DNA of 64,000 bases from assembly GCF_001510655.1 (NCBI RefSeq), contig NZ_LMVC01000005.1:343628-407627 (forward strand), given 5' to 3'. The notes under the pieces are model-generated. The model was not told the DNA's origin and made no database searches. It worked only from the letters and a program-made list of their open reading frames with translations. Positions 58,131 to 64,000 of this stretch are shown one piece after another. Within the stretch, counting starts at the first letter, position 1. Every line of letters starts with the position of its first letter. The translations under genes and the position numbers were made by a program. The stretch is from Fictibacillus sp. FJAT-27399 (GTDB lineage Bacteria; Bacillota; Bacilli; Bacillales; Fictibacillaceae).

Positions 58131-59290
58131 GTCGTTACCTCCAGCTTCTCGATCTTAAGTACTGCTGCTATTATAAACTCTGCTTTATTCAGGGCTTCAC
58201 TCACGGTGTTTCCTAAAACCGTGATGTGGCCCATTTTGCGTTTTACTTTTGCTTCGTCTTTTCCATACAGGTGAAGCTTGGCGTCTTTCAACAATTCAAG
58301 ATTGACAAGCAATGGCGCTACATGCTCTCCGAGGACGTTGATCATCACTACCGGGCTGACCAGGTCCGTCTTTCCAAGCGGCAGTCCGCAAACCGCACGA
58401 ACATGCTGCTGAAACTGTGACGTCTCACACGCTTCAATCGTATAGTGCCCAGAGTTATGCGGCCTTGGCGCAAGCTCGTTCACGTAGATCTTACCATCTC
58501 TTCCGAGGAACATTTCTACCGCAAGGGTTCCATACAGATTCAGCTCCATCGCGATCTTTTTTGCAATTTCGTAGGCGTTCTCTGCTGTGCCTTCACTAAT
58601 TCTTGCCGGAACGATCGATTGGTGAAGAATGTTTTCCACGTGAATGTTTTCAGCAACAGGAAAGGTTGTTATATCACCGTTCGTGCCTCTAGTTACGATC
58701 ACGGATAACTCCTTTTCAAAAGAAACCCAGCTCTCGAGCACGCATTCTCGGTTCCCTGTTGTCAGTTTCACCGCTTGTTCAAAGTCAGCTTCACTGCGGA
58801 TCACCGCCTGCCCCTTCCCATCATAGCCTCCTTGGCATGTTTTCAAAACTGCCGGAAGACCGAGCTGGGCGCAAGCTTTTCGCAAATCATCACCGTTGCT
58901 GACAGGAAGGTAAGGGGCCACCTCCACTCCCGCTTTTTCGATCGCTTCCTTTTCTCTGAGCCGATGCTGCGTCAAGTAGAGAAGCTGGCTGCCCTGTGGC
59001 ATGTAAGCATGCTTCTCGAGCCACTGTGCCCGCTCACTGTCGACATTTTCAAACTCGTACGTAATGACATCACTCTTTTGCGCAAGCTCAGCGATTCCAG
59101 CTTCATCATCATAGGAAGCCGTGATCTGTTCGTCACTGACTTGTCCGCATGGAGAATTGGCTCCTGGATCGAGAACGACGACACCATAGCCCATCTCGCG
59201 GGCACTAATCGCCATCATCCGTCCAAGCTGTCCTCCGCCTAAAATACCGATTGTACTTCCAGGTAAGATCGTTTTAGCCAAGAGAATCAC
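58127..59290 (-). CDS. purK: 5-(carboxyamino)imidazole ribonucleotide synthase
   Basis: A 387-residue ATP-grasp enzyme: [20 protein letters not shown] at the start, [20 protein letters not shown] near residue 150, and [18 protein letters not shown] near residue 270, the metal and bicarbonate site. Converts AIR to N5-CAIR for PurE. The start is GTG 59290 or TTG 59281; neither has a clear site, and both overlap purE, so translation is probably coupled. Confidence 0.95.
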   Translation of the reverse strand: MILLAKTILPGSTIGILGGGQLGRMMAISAREMGYGVVVLDPGANSPCGQVSDEQITASYDDEAGIAELAQKSDVITYEFENVDSERAQWLEKHAYMPQGSQLLYLTQHRLREKEAIEKAGVEVAPYLPVSNGDDLRKACAQLGLPAVLKTCQGGYDGKGQAVIRSEADFEQAVKLTTGNRECVLESWVSFEKELSVIVTRGTNGDITTFPVAENIHVENILHQSIVPARISEGTAENAYEIAKKIAMELNLYGTLAVEMFLGRDGKIYVNELAPRPHNSGHYTIEACETSQFQQHVRAVCGLPLGKTDLVSPVVMINVLGEHVAPLLVNLELLKDAKLHLYGKDEAKVKRKMGHITVLGNTVSEALNKAEFIIAAVLKIEKLEVTT

Positions 59291-59762
59291 TGCTTTCTAA
59301 TACGGTTTCCTGAATCCGTTCGCGCCTTGCTGTTAAACGAGCGTTTAAACCTTCGTCTGTCACCGCCAAGATCTGAGCTGCCAGCAGCCCCGCATTGGTC
59401 GCACCCGCTTTGCCGATAGCCACTGTCGCAACAGGTACTCCACCCGGCATCTGAACGATGGAAAGAAGAGAATCAAGACCGTTCAGCGCTTTGGATTGTA
59501 CCGGCACACCGATGACCGGAAGCAAGGTTTTCGCGGCTACCATTCCCGGCAGATGGGCAGCGCCGCCCGCACCGGCAATTATAACTCCTATACCCCGATT
59601 GCGCGCTTCCTCTGCATATTGAAACATCAAATCAGGTGTCCGGTGTGCGGAAACTACACGTTTCTCGTAAGGTACGTCCAGTTCGTCCAGCACCTCGCAT
59701 GCATGTTTCATTGTTTCCCAGTCTGAAGTACTTCCCATAATAACTCCAACTTGTTTTTGCAT
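59274..59762 (-). CDS. purE: 5-(carboxyamino)imidazole ribonucleotide mutase
   Basis: A 162-residue class I Pur[21 protein letters not shown] at the start, [17 protein letters not shown] near residue 40 (catalytic His) and [17 protein letters not shown] near residue 68. First gene of the pur operon, behind the guanine riboswitch; the leader from promoter to start codon is about 240 nt. Confidence 0.97.
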   Translation of the reverse strand: MQKQVGVIMGSTSDWETMKHACEVLDELDVPYEKRVVSAHRTPDLMFQYAEEARNRGIGVIIAGAGGAAHLPGMVAAKTLLPVIGVPVQSKALNGLDSLLSIVQMPGGVPVATVAIGKAGATNAGLLAAQILAVTDEGLNARLTARRERIQETVLESSDSLG

Positions 59763-59814
59763 CGTTTCCTCCCCGCATCGTAACTAAACGCTATGTGAAT
59801 GATTTTTCTGCAAT

Positions 59815-59872
59815 AAAAAAGTCCAGTGTACTCACTTTCTCTGTTGTATGAGAGAAAGCTACTACGCTGGAC
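59815..59872 (-). terminator. Riboswitch-controlled terminator in the purE leader
   Basis: Long stem GTCCAGCGTaGTaGCTTTCTC/GAGAAAG...ACaCTGGAC followed on the minus strand by six T; the expression platform of the purine riboswitch. Confidence 0.9.
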
Positions 59873-59915
59873 ATACTTCACCTGCGGATATGCCGAAAAC
59901 AGCAGTGGTGCTTCC

Positions 59916-59984
59916 CCTCATAGTCCGATGAATAACGGTCATCAGGTAGAGACTTACGGGCCATAATCCCGTGATTATATGAGG
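59916..59984 (-). ncRNA. Purine riboswitch aptamer, guanine/hypoxanthine class
   Basis: On the minus strand P1 CCTCAT/ATGAGG encloses TATAATCACGGG, ATGGCCCGTAAGTCTCTACC, and GACCG...CGGACTATG, the conserved joining regions of purine aptamers. The discriminating pyrimidine in GGACTATG is C, which selects guanine or hypoxanthine over adenine. Ligand binding would favour the downstream terminator and shut off the pur operon. Confidence 0.94.
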
Positions 59985-60005
59985 TACTATGCTTTTGTCA
60001 CCCTT

Positions 60006-60035
60006 ATTGTAACGAAGGGCATTTAGTTGTGTCAA
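60006..60035 (-). promoter_or_regulatory. SigA-type promoter of the pur operon
   Basis: On the minus strand -35 TTGACA (60030-60035) and -10 TACAAT (60006-60011), 18 bp apart, directly upstream of the riboswitch. Confidence 0.85.
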
Positions 60036-60037
60036 CC

Positions 60038-60083
60038 AAAAATCGAACAATAATATATTCTGACAATTTAATGTTCGGTTTTT
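60038..60083 (-). promoter_or_regulatory. PurR operator: two PurBoxes
   Basis: AAAATCGAACAATAA (60038-60052) and, inverted, AAAACCGAACATT (60070-60083) are the paired PurBoxes bound by Bacillus PurR, which PRPP releases. They lie just upstream of the -35. The outer box touches the 3' end of the neighbouring NETI-motif gene. Confidence 0.9.
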
Positions 60084-60282
60084 ACTGTAGTTTTCCTTCA
60101 AAAACAATGCGTTGTTCGTGATACTCCTGCTCGATTTTCCCATTTTTCTTAACTTCTTTAAAAACCGGCTCCTCCATGCGGCGTACAGGGGAATACCCTT
60201 CTTCCGCCATTCGGTCTAAACAATCAGAGATCGTCTCACCGGGCTGAACCTCAAATTTTTTCTTGTTTGGCTTTTTATCCAT
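60082..60282 (-). CDS. yebG: NETI-motif protein (YebG-like)
   Basis: A 66-residue protein of the NETI family: KKFEVQPGETISDCLDRMAE, then YSPVRRMEEPVFKE and the C-terminal VFEG. Function unknown. ATG 60282 lies 6 nt behind GGAGG; nine further in-frame codons belong to the upstream gene's end. 2 nt downstream of the yebE-like gene, so co-transcribed, and in the B. subtilis position before purE. Confidence 0.9.
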   Translation of the reverse strand: MDKKPNKKKFEVQPGETISDCLDRMAEEGYSPVRRMEEPVFKEVKKNGKIEQEYHEQRIVFEGKLQ

Positions 60283-60284
60283 TG

Positions 60285-60812
60285 CTACCTCCGTATGCTT
60301 TTCACCCAAAATCCGCCATGGAAGGCTTTCGGTTCATGAGAGATGATGAACGCCTTCGGATCAAGTGAATGGACCGCTTCATATAAGTTGGATTCTGATT
60401 TGCGCGATGTCAAGATCTCCATCATCAGCCGCTGCCCTTCCCGGCCGGAAGCCATCCAATCCGTGACGCCAAACCCTTTCGAGCGAATCGCATTCGGCAG
60501 TCCGGCTTCCGTTTCAGTCGTAATCACATTAACTGTAATATACCCAAGTGCTAGCTTTTCTTCAATCTTCATACCAACCAGAACGCCCAGACCATACCCT
60601 AGCGCATATGCGATCAGGTTCTGAATTTTATCCAGGTTGTCCAATACAAGCCCAAGGCCAATGACATAAATTATAACCTCAAACACGCTGATTAATGCTG
60701 CGAGATACCGCTGATTTTTTAACGTTAATATCATTCTTATCGTAAAAAACGAAACATACACCACGTTGATAAGAAGAATGGTTCCAATCATCGCCAAACC
60801 GTTTTCCAACAT
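60285..60812 (-). CDS. yebE: UPF0316 / DUF2179 membrane protein (YebE-like)
   Basis: A 175-residue protein: three TM helices in the first 85 residues ([20 protein letters not shown], then [40 protein letters not shown]) and a cytoplasmic DUF2179 domain ([20 protein letters not shown]). AAGGAG precedes ATG 60812. Function unknown; DUF2179 is also found in transporters of the YitT type. Confidence 0.9.
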   Translation of the reverse strand: MLENGLAMIGTILLINVVYVSFFTIRMILTLKNQRYLAALISVFEVIIYVIGLGLVLDNLDKIQNLIAYALGYGLGVLVGMKIEEKLALGYITVNVITTETEAGLPNAIRSKGFGVTDWMASGREGQRLMMEILTSRKSESNLYEAVHSLDPKAFIISHEPKAFHGGFWVKSIRR

Positions 60813-60952
60813 CGTCTACACTCCTTCTGCCTGTCCAAAATGATGCTATAAAGGTAAGATATCACTTTTTTGACTGGATTGAAAATGAAGATTTATCCAG
60901 TTATTTCTATGGAATACTGCTCTTTTGGATAGGCACATTTTTCATGAATCCT

Positions 60953-60961
60953 CATACGCTA
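60953..60961 (+). promoter_or_regulatory. Mother-cell sigma (SigE/SigK)-like -10 element
   Basis: CATACGCTA matches CATAnnnTA exactly; CACA lies 15 nt upstream (60934-60937). It ends 29 nt before the ATG of the ferritin-like gene. Confidence 0.5.
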
Positions 60962-60990
60962 TAAAAGCATTCGGGAAAGGAATTGATGTC

Positions 60991-61509
60991 ATGTATCCAT
61001 ATCAGGCACCATTCGAAGAAACCCATTATTATTATGATCCCTATAATCCCTACGATCCATATGTTGAGAGACAGCAGCAGGCCCAGAGCCAGCAGCAGCA
61101 ACAGCACGAAACGTATCAGCAGCTGATAAATACACTTATGTCGAGCATTATTGGCGAAGCGACCGCTGTCGACTTCTACACCCGGCTTGCGAATGAAGCG
61201 CCGAACGAGTACAGCAAAAATGTACTGCTTAATGCTGCCAAGGATGAAAAGACGCATCTACAGTTGTTTACCCGACTTTATACTTCTTTAACAGGCAAAC
61301 AGCCTAACTATAAAATTCGTCCTGTAAAGATTACGAACTTCCGTCAGAGTCTGTTTGAAGCCTATGAAGACGAACTGTCCGATTATGAAAAATACCGCAA
61401 TGCTTACCTTATGACCCAGGACACGACCATCCGGGACACCTTCTTTCGTCCTTATACCGATGAAATCAAACATGCTACACGCTTTAGCTTCTTATTGAAC
61501 GCAAGATAA
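60991..61509 (+). CDS. Ferritin-like four-helix protein with Tyr/Pro- and Gln-rich N-terminus
   Basis: A 172-residue protein. Residues 1-45 are low-complexity: HYYYDPYNPYDPYVERQQQ followed by a Gln run. The rest is a ferritin/rubrerythrin-like bundle with likely metal ligands: Glu in SIIGEATAVDFY near residue 55, ExxH in KDEKTHLQLF near residue 88, Glu in FEAYEDELSDYE and ExxH in DEIKHATRF near residue 160. ATG 60991 follows AAAGGA; a longer in-frame start has no site. The promoter-like CATACGCTA suggests expression in the sporulating mother cell. Function unknown. Confidence 0.8.
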   Translation: MYPYQAPFEETHYYYDPYNPYDPYVERQQQAQSQQQQQHETYQQLINTLMSSIIGEATAVDFYTRLANEAPNEYSKNVLLNAAKDEKTHLQLFTRLYTSLTGKQPNYKIRPVKITNFRQSLFEAYEDELSDYEKYRNAYLMTQDTTIRDTFFRPYTDEIKHATRFSFLLNAR

Positions 61510-61559
61510 GATAAAAGAGCTGTGCTGTTCTGGGGTGAATTTCATGGAAATGATTCAAG

Positions 61560-61597
61560 GAGTGTTGATACAGCCATAATCAGCACTCTCTTTTTAT
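61560..61597 (+). terminator. Terminator behind the ferritin-like gene
   Basis: Hairpin GAGTGTTG/CAGCACTC followed by TCTTTTTATT. Confidence 0.75.
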
Positions 61598-61606
61598 TCC
61601 GAAAAA

Positions 61607-61646
61607 CAAAAAAAGCTTAAGGCAGTATGGCTCCCCAAGCTTTTAC
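61607..61646 (-). terminator. Terminator behind the GerPC-like gene
   Basis: Hairpin AAAAGCTT/AAGCTTTT with a T-run on the minus strand. Confidence 0.75.
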
Positions 61647-61648
61647 AC

Positions 61649-61927
61649 TTATTCCTGGTCATCCTGATGGTGCTGCTGATGGGCGGCCTCCTGCTGAATC
61701 TCGTCAATAATTGTCTCCATATCCTCGAGATGGGCTTCCCCGGTAAGTCCGATATTCAACGTTCCTTTTAACTCTTTAACATGCAGCTCCTGGATCTTAT
61801 AATTGATGTTCTCTATATTGATCGGCTTTATATTGTTCAAAGCCTCTCTCAGCGTTTGATTTTCATGCTGCAGTTCAATAATTTGCTGCTGAAGCTGCTG
61901 TAAAAAATGGTACAGGTCTTGGTCCAT
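61649..61927 (-). CDS. Short GerPC-like coiled-coil spore protein
   Basis: A 92-residue protein: N-terminal coiled coil (LYHFLQQLQQQIIELQHENQ), then IKPINIENINYKIQELHVKE, LKGTLNIGLTG and a His/Gln/Asp-rich tail. The centre closely follows GerPC of Bacillus, which helps germinants cross the coat, but the long C-terminal part of GerPC is absent. AGGAGG precedes the start. Divergent from the Hsp20 gene at 62012. Confidence 0.78.
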   Translation of the reverse strand: MDQDLYHFLQQLQQQIIELQHENQTLREALNNIKPINIENINYKIQELHVKELKGTLNIGLTGEAHLEDMETIIDEIQQEAAHQQHHQDDQE

Positions 61928-61959
61928 CTCATTGAACCTCCTTCATCCGTCCTCTGTTT

Positions 61960-61987
61960 CACCTGCTGGGCAGTGGATGCATATACT
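61960..61987 (+). promoter_or_regulatory. SigK-like promoter of the second Hsp20 gene
   Basis: CACC (61960-61963), 16 nt, then CATATACT (61980-61987). This fits the SigK pattern (mACm, N16, CATAnnnT) with the exact spacing, and lies 25 nt before ATG 62012. Supports late mother-cell expression. Confidence 0.6.
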
Positions 61988-62011
61988 GGGTCTGCAAGGG
62001 AGTGAGTGAAC

Positions 62012-62446
62012 ATGAATCCTTCATGGGGCAAGGGCAACGAATGGAAAAAATATGCCGATCAGGTGCTCGGCAAAGACTTTTTTGATGATTTTAAGGAGTT
62101 TGGCTTAACCAACCAAGGGCCTCTAGTTAATGTATATGAGAATTCAGAGGAAATTTACTGCTTAATTAACCTACCTGGTGTAAAAAATATCGAGGACGTC
62201 AATTTATATGTACATTACCGCACGTTAAAGGTGACAGGCACCATTGATTTTTCGATAAAAAAATTCAATTGCGTGACCGAAGAAATTGCCTCGGGGCCCA
62301 TCGAACGGGAGATCCCGCTTCCCTATCCCGTTGAAGACAGACCTCTGGATGCCGGTTATTACCGCGGTCTTCTGTATGTCCGACTCCAGCGCCTCAAGCA
62401 AGATAAAGAACAGCAAAAAGTAAAAATATATGATTACTTTGAATAG
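62012..62446 (+). CDS. Hsp20/alpha-crystallin-like spore-cluster protein
   Basis: A 144-residue small heat-shock-like protein: MNPSWGKGNEWKKYADQVLG at the start, then an alpha-crystallin domain (LVNVYENSEEIYCLINLPGV, VNLYVHYRTLKVTG, FERTI-equivalent PIEREIPLPYPV, and YYRGLLYVRL). ATG 62012 is preferred over GTG 62006 by spacing from AAGGGAG. It parallels the 21056 gene: both lie next to a GerPC-like gene. A coat-associated role like CotM/CotP is inferred. Ends in a strong terminator. Confidence 0.85.
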   Translation: MNPSWGKGNEWKKYADQVLGKDFFDDFKEFGLTNQGPLVNVYENSEEIYCLINLPGVKNIEDVNLYVHYRTLKVTGTIDFSIKKFNCVTEEIASGPIEREIPLPYPVEDRPLDAGYYRGLLYVRLQRLKQDKEQQKVKIYDYFE

Positions 62447-62487
62447 ACCCAGAGGCTGGGTATGTCGCCCTCTGGGTCTATTTTTTG
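62442..62487. terminator. Bidirectional intrinsic terminator
   Basis: Hairpin AATAGACCCAGAGG/CCTCTGGGTCTATT followed by a T-run, overlapping the last Hsp20 codons. Confidence 0.88.
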
Positions 62488-62492
62488 TAATT

Positions 62493-62816
62493 CTAGGACT
62501 GTGGGTTTGCCAAAAGGGTGATCAAAATAAAATAAAGTAAGGATGCGTTAGCCAATAGTTGTTCCTCAGCCTTTTCTTCCTTAGTCTTTTTGATGTTATT
62601 TTCGATAATGTGGATGCCAGATGGTGTGATGGTTTTGTTGGTTTTATTGGTTTCGGTGGTGGAGTTATTGCTGGCTGGTTCATCAGGCGTTTTGTTGTCG
62701 CCTGTTTGGGCTGATTTTGCTTTTGCATACCTTTTGATGATTAGGGTTTTTCCGATATTCAATGAACCTTTCATTGTGATGGAATCCACATTGACATTCT
62801 TTATCGATATTTTCAT
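62493..62816 (-). CDS. GerP-like spore protein with LNIG motif and hydrophobic tail
   Basis: A 107-residue protein. KISIKNVNVDSITMKGSLNI then G at residue 21 matches the IxIxxxx..[LM]KGxLNIG segment of the two GerPC-like proteins in this window. The middle is Asn/Thr/Lys-rich (disordered), followed by IHIIENNIKKTKEEKAEEQL and a hydrophobic tail LLYFILITLLANPQS. The site AGAGGGA precedes ATG 62816. The family is not firmly recognised; placing it with spore-coat GerP-type proteins rests on the motif and neighbours. Confidence 0.62.
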   Translation of the reverse strand: MKISIKNVNVDSITMKGSLNIGKTLIIKRYAKAKSAQTGDNKTPDEPASNNSTTETNKTNKTITPSGIHIIENNIKKTKEEKAEEQLLANASLLYFILITLLANPQS

Positions 62817-62973
62817 AAGATATCCCTCTTTGTCGGTCAGATCGGGTTCAAGAATATATCGCCATTACACCATGTTATGAGGATGGTTGTGGATTTATAT
62901 CTCTGTTGGAGGGATTTTGGGATTAATTTGGGGTTATTGGAGAACGGCAAAGAAGTCTGAATTATTAGTTAGA

Positions 62974-63046
62974 ATCAATTATTTTGAGTTGGACTCAATT
63001 AATCGTGAATTTGGCTCAATTAATGTTCAGTTTGGCTCAATTATCT
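62974..63046. repeat. CTCAATTA array, copy 2 (20-21 bp period)
   Basis: (A/C)TCAATTA at 62974, 62994, 63015 and 63036; spacers end in TTGG(A). The leader GAAGTCTGAAT(T)AT matches that of copy 1. The rest of this 425-nt gap holds a short palindrome GACAGT-ttgcg-ACTGTC (63091-63107) 135 nt before the DinB gene and nothing else I can name. Confidence 0.82.
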
Positions 63047-63241
63047 GTTTTCAGGCCCTTATTCTTTAATTTGAAATGACAGACACATATGACAGTTTGC
63101 GACTGTCAAAATTCAATGTGTAGTAATTACTAAACTAACAAAAGATGGTAAATAAGGAAGTTTGATTAATGCGAACAAATGTTTTATAATGTGTTTTCAG
63201 AAACAAAAAATCATTGAAATGTGATTATGGAGGTATTGTAT

Positions 63242-63745
63242 ATGTATGTAAAGATTGCAGACTTTATTAGAGAATGGAATCGGGAGGCAACGCTAACTCA
63301 AAAGGTTTTGGAAGGTTTAACTGATGATTCATTGAATCAAAAAGTTTACCCAGAAGGGCGTACTTTGGGAAGAATTGTTTGGCATTTCACAACAAATATT
63401 CCAGAGTATTTAGCTCATTTCGGGCTAAAAATAGATGAAATAGAAAATGCAAAAAATGTCCCTGCCTCAGCTAAAGAAATTGCTGAAACCTTTAAAAATA
63501 TAAGTTCTTATGCAATCAAAGTCATTGAACAGCAATGGACAGACGAATTTTTGAAGGAAGTACAAACTGCATTTGGCAGAGAAGAAACAAATGCTCAAAT
63601 TTTAATGGGACTAATTAAGCACATTGTTCATCATCGTGGACAAGTTACAATTCTTATGCGTCAAGCTGGAATCAAACCTTTTGGGGTTTATGGACCACCA
63701 AAAGAAGATTGGATTCACTTAGGTGTGGAAAATCCACCACTTTAA
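63242..63745 (+). CDS. DinB-family four-helix-bundle protein
   Basis: A 167-residue DinB protein: IREWNREATLTQKVLEGLTD in helix 1, RTLGRIVWHFTTNIPEYLAH (His near residue 49) in helix 2, and LIKHIVHHRGQVTILMRQAG near residue 132 with HHxxQ-type ligands, the H...HxxxH/Q metal triad. ATG 63242 follows GGAGG by 8 nt. Not closely similar to the DinB at 19.2 kb. Some members transfer bacillithiol; no assignment possible. Ends in a hairpin terminator at 63780-63806. Confidence 0.85.
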   Translation: MYVKIADFIREWNREATLTQKVLEGLTDDSLNQKVYPEGRTLGRIVWHFTTNIPEYLAHFGLKIDEIENAKNVPASAKEIAETFKNISSYAIKVIEQQWTDEFLKEVQTAFGREETNAQILMGLIKHIVHHRGQVTILMRQAGIKPFGVYGPPKEDWIHLGVENPPL

Positions 63746-63778
63746 TATTATTACGAACAAGTTCGTTAGTAATAGGAA

Positions 63779-63815
63779 TGGAAAACCCAATAGATATAGG
63801 GTTTCCCTTAATTTT
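63779..63815 (+). terminator. Terminator behind the DinB gene
   Basis: Hairpin GGAAAACCC/GGGTTTCC followed by a T-rich tail. Confidence 0.7.
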
Positions 63816-63856
63816 GACCTATTATCAACATTAAAGTTTAACAGAGCCAAAATATA

Positions 63857-63897
63857 AAAAAAGAGTGGAACGAATTTGCATTCGTTCCACCCTTTTT
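63857..63897 (-). terminator. rRNA operon terminator
   Basis: Hairpin GTGGAACGAA/TTCGTTCCAC with a T-run on the minus strand, directly behind the 5S gene. Confidence 0.9.
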
Positions 63898-64000
63898 GCC
63901 CGGCAACGTCCTACTCTTACAGGGGGAAGCCCCCAACTACCATCGGCGCTGAAGAGCTTAACTTCCGTGTTCGGTATGGGAACGGGTGTGACCTCTTCGC
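63898..64000 (-). rRNA. rrf: 5S ribosomal RNA, 3' part (cut by window edge)
   Basis: The minus strand reads GCGAAGAGGTCACACCCGTT ... CCGAACACGGAAGTTAAGCT ... GTAGGACGTTGCCGGGC, the Bacillus 5S sequence; about 103 of some 116 nt are present. The 23S and 16S genes should lie to the right of the window. Confidence 0.97.

Overview
The window reads as chromosomal DNA of an endospore-forming Bacillaceae bacterium. The evidence is the uninterrupted B. subtilis-type purine operon (purEKBCSQLFMNHD), the pcrB-pcrA-ligA-camS and gatCAB blocks, the yerABC genes, GerP-type spore proteins and Bacillus-type ribosome binding sites. The repeat content and overall feel suggest Fictibacillus or a close relative, but that genus call is inference. 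Most long genes lie on the minus strand, and the right edge runs into the 3' end of an rRNA operon (5S rRNA, minus strand).

Layout. 1-10.4 kb: a patatin cut by the window edge, a three-gene nucleotide-chemistry operon (P-loop kinase, deoxyribosyltransferase-like, Nudix), a secreted beta-propeller/phosphoesterase, an RND exporter, an NTF2-like protein, a secreted glycerophosphodiesterase and an acetyltransferase. 10.4-18 kb: a small nonsense-interrupted ORF, a quinone-oxidoreductase-like enzyme, an RsbR-type stressosome protein, and a Fur-controlled iron block (ferredoxin-NADP reductase plus siderophore ABC transporter, three Fur boxes). 18.5-22.3 kb: PH-domain, DinB and GNAT genes, then a spore-surface cluster of three GerPA/F-like proteins, an Hsp20 and a GerPC-like coiled coil. 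22.3-31.9 kb: Nudix, secreted and lipoprotein genes, gatCAB, a DUF3905-like protein, a DoxX protein with a palindromic operator, and a class B1 metallo-beta-lactamase divergent from an FHA-winged-helix regulator. 32-46 kb: rocA, camS, ligA, pcrA, pcrB, two GNATs, yerC, yerB, yerA. 46.5-60.1 kb: the 12-gene purine operon with PurR boxes, a guanine riboswitch and a terminator. 60.1-64 kb: yebG- and yebE-like genes, a ferritin-like protein, a second Hsp20/GerPC-like spore cluster, a DinB protein and the 5S gene.

Intergenic DNA is rich in dispersed repeats of at least five kinds: a MITE-like family of five copies with two different end types around one GC-rich core (one copy inside the pur operon, one inside the pcrA-ligA block); two elements each holding six TTACTTGC units spaced exactly 21 bp; two arrays of CTCAATTA units at 20-21 bp; paired GGTGCC(T/A)GGCACC palindromes; and a palindromic element between purC and purB. 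The two Hsp20/GerP-like clusters and the helically phased arrays are the least explained items.
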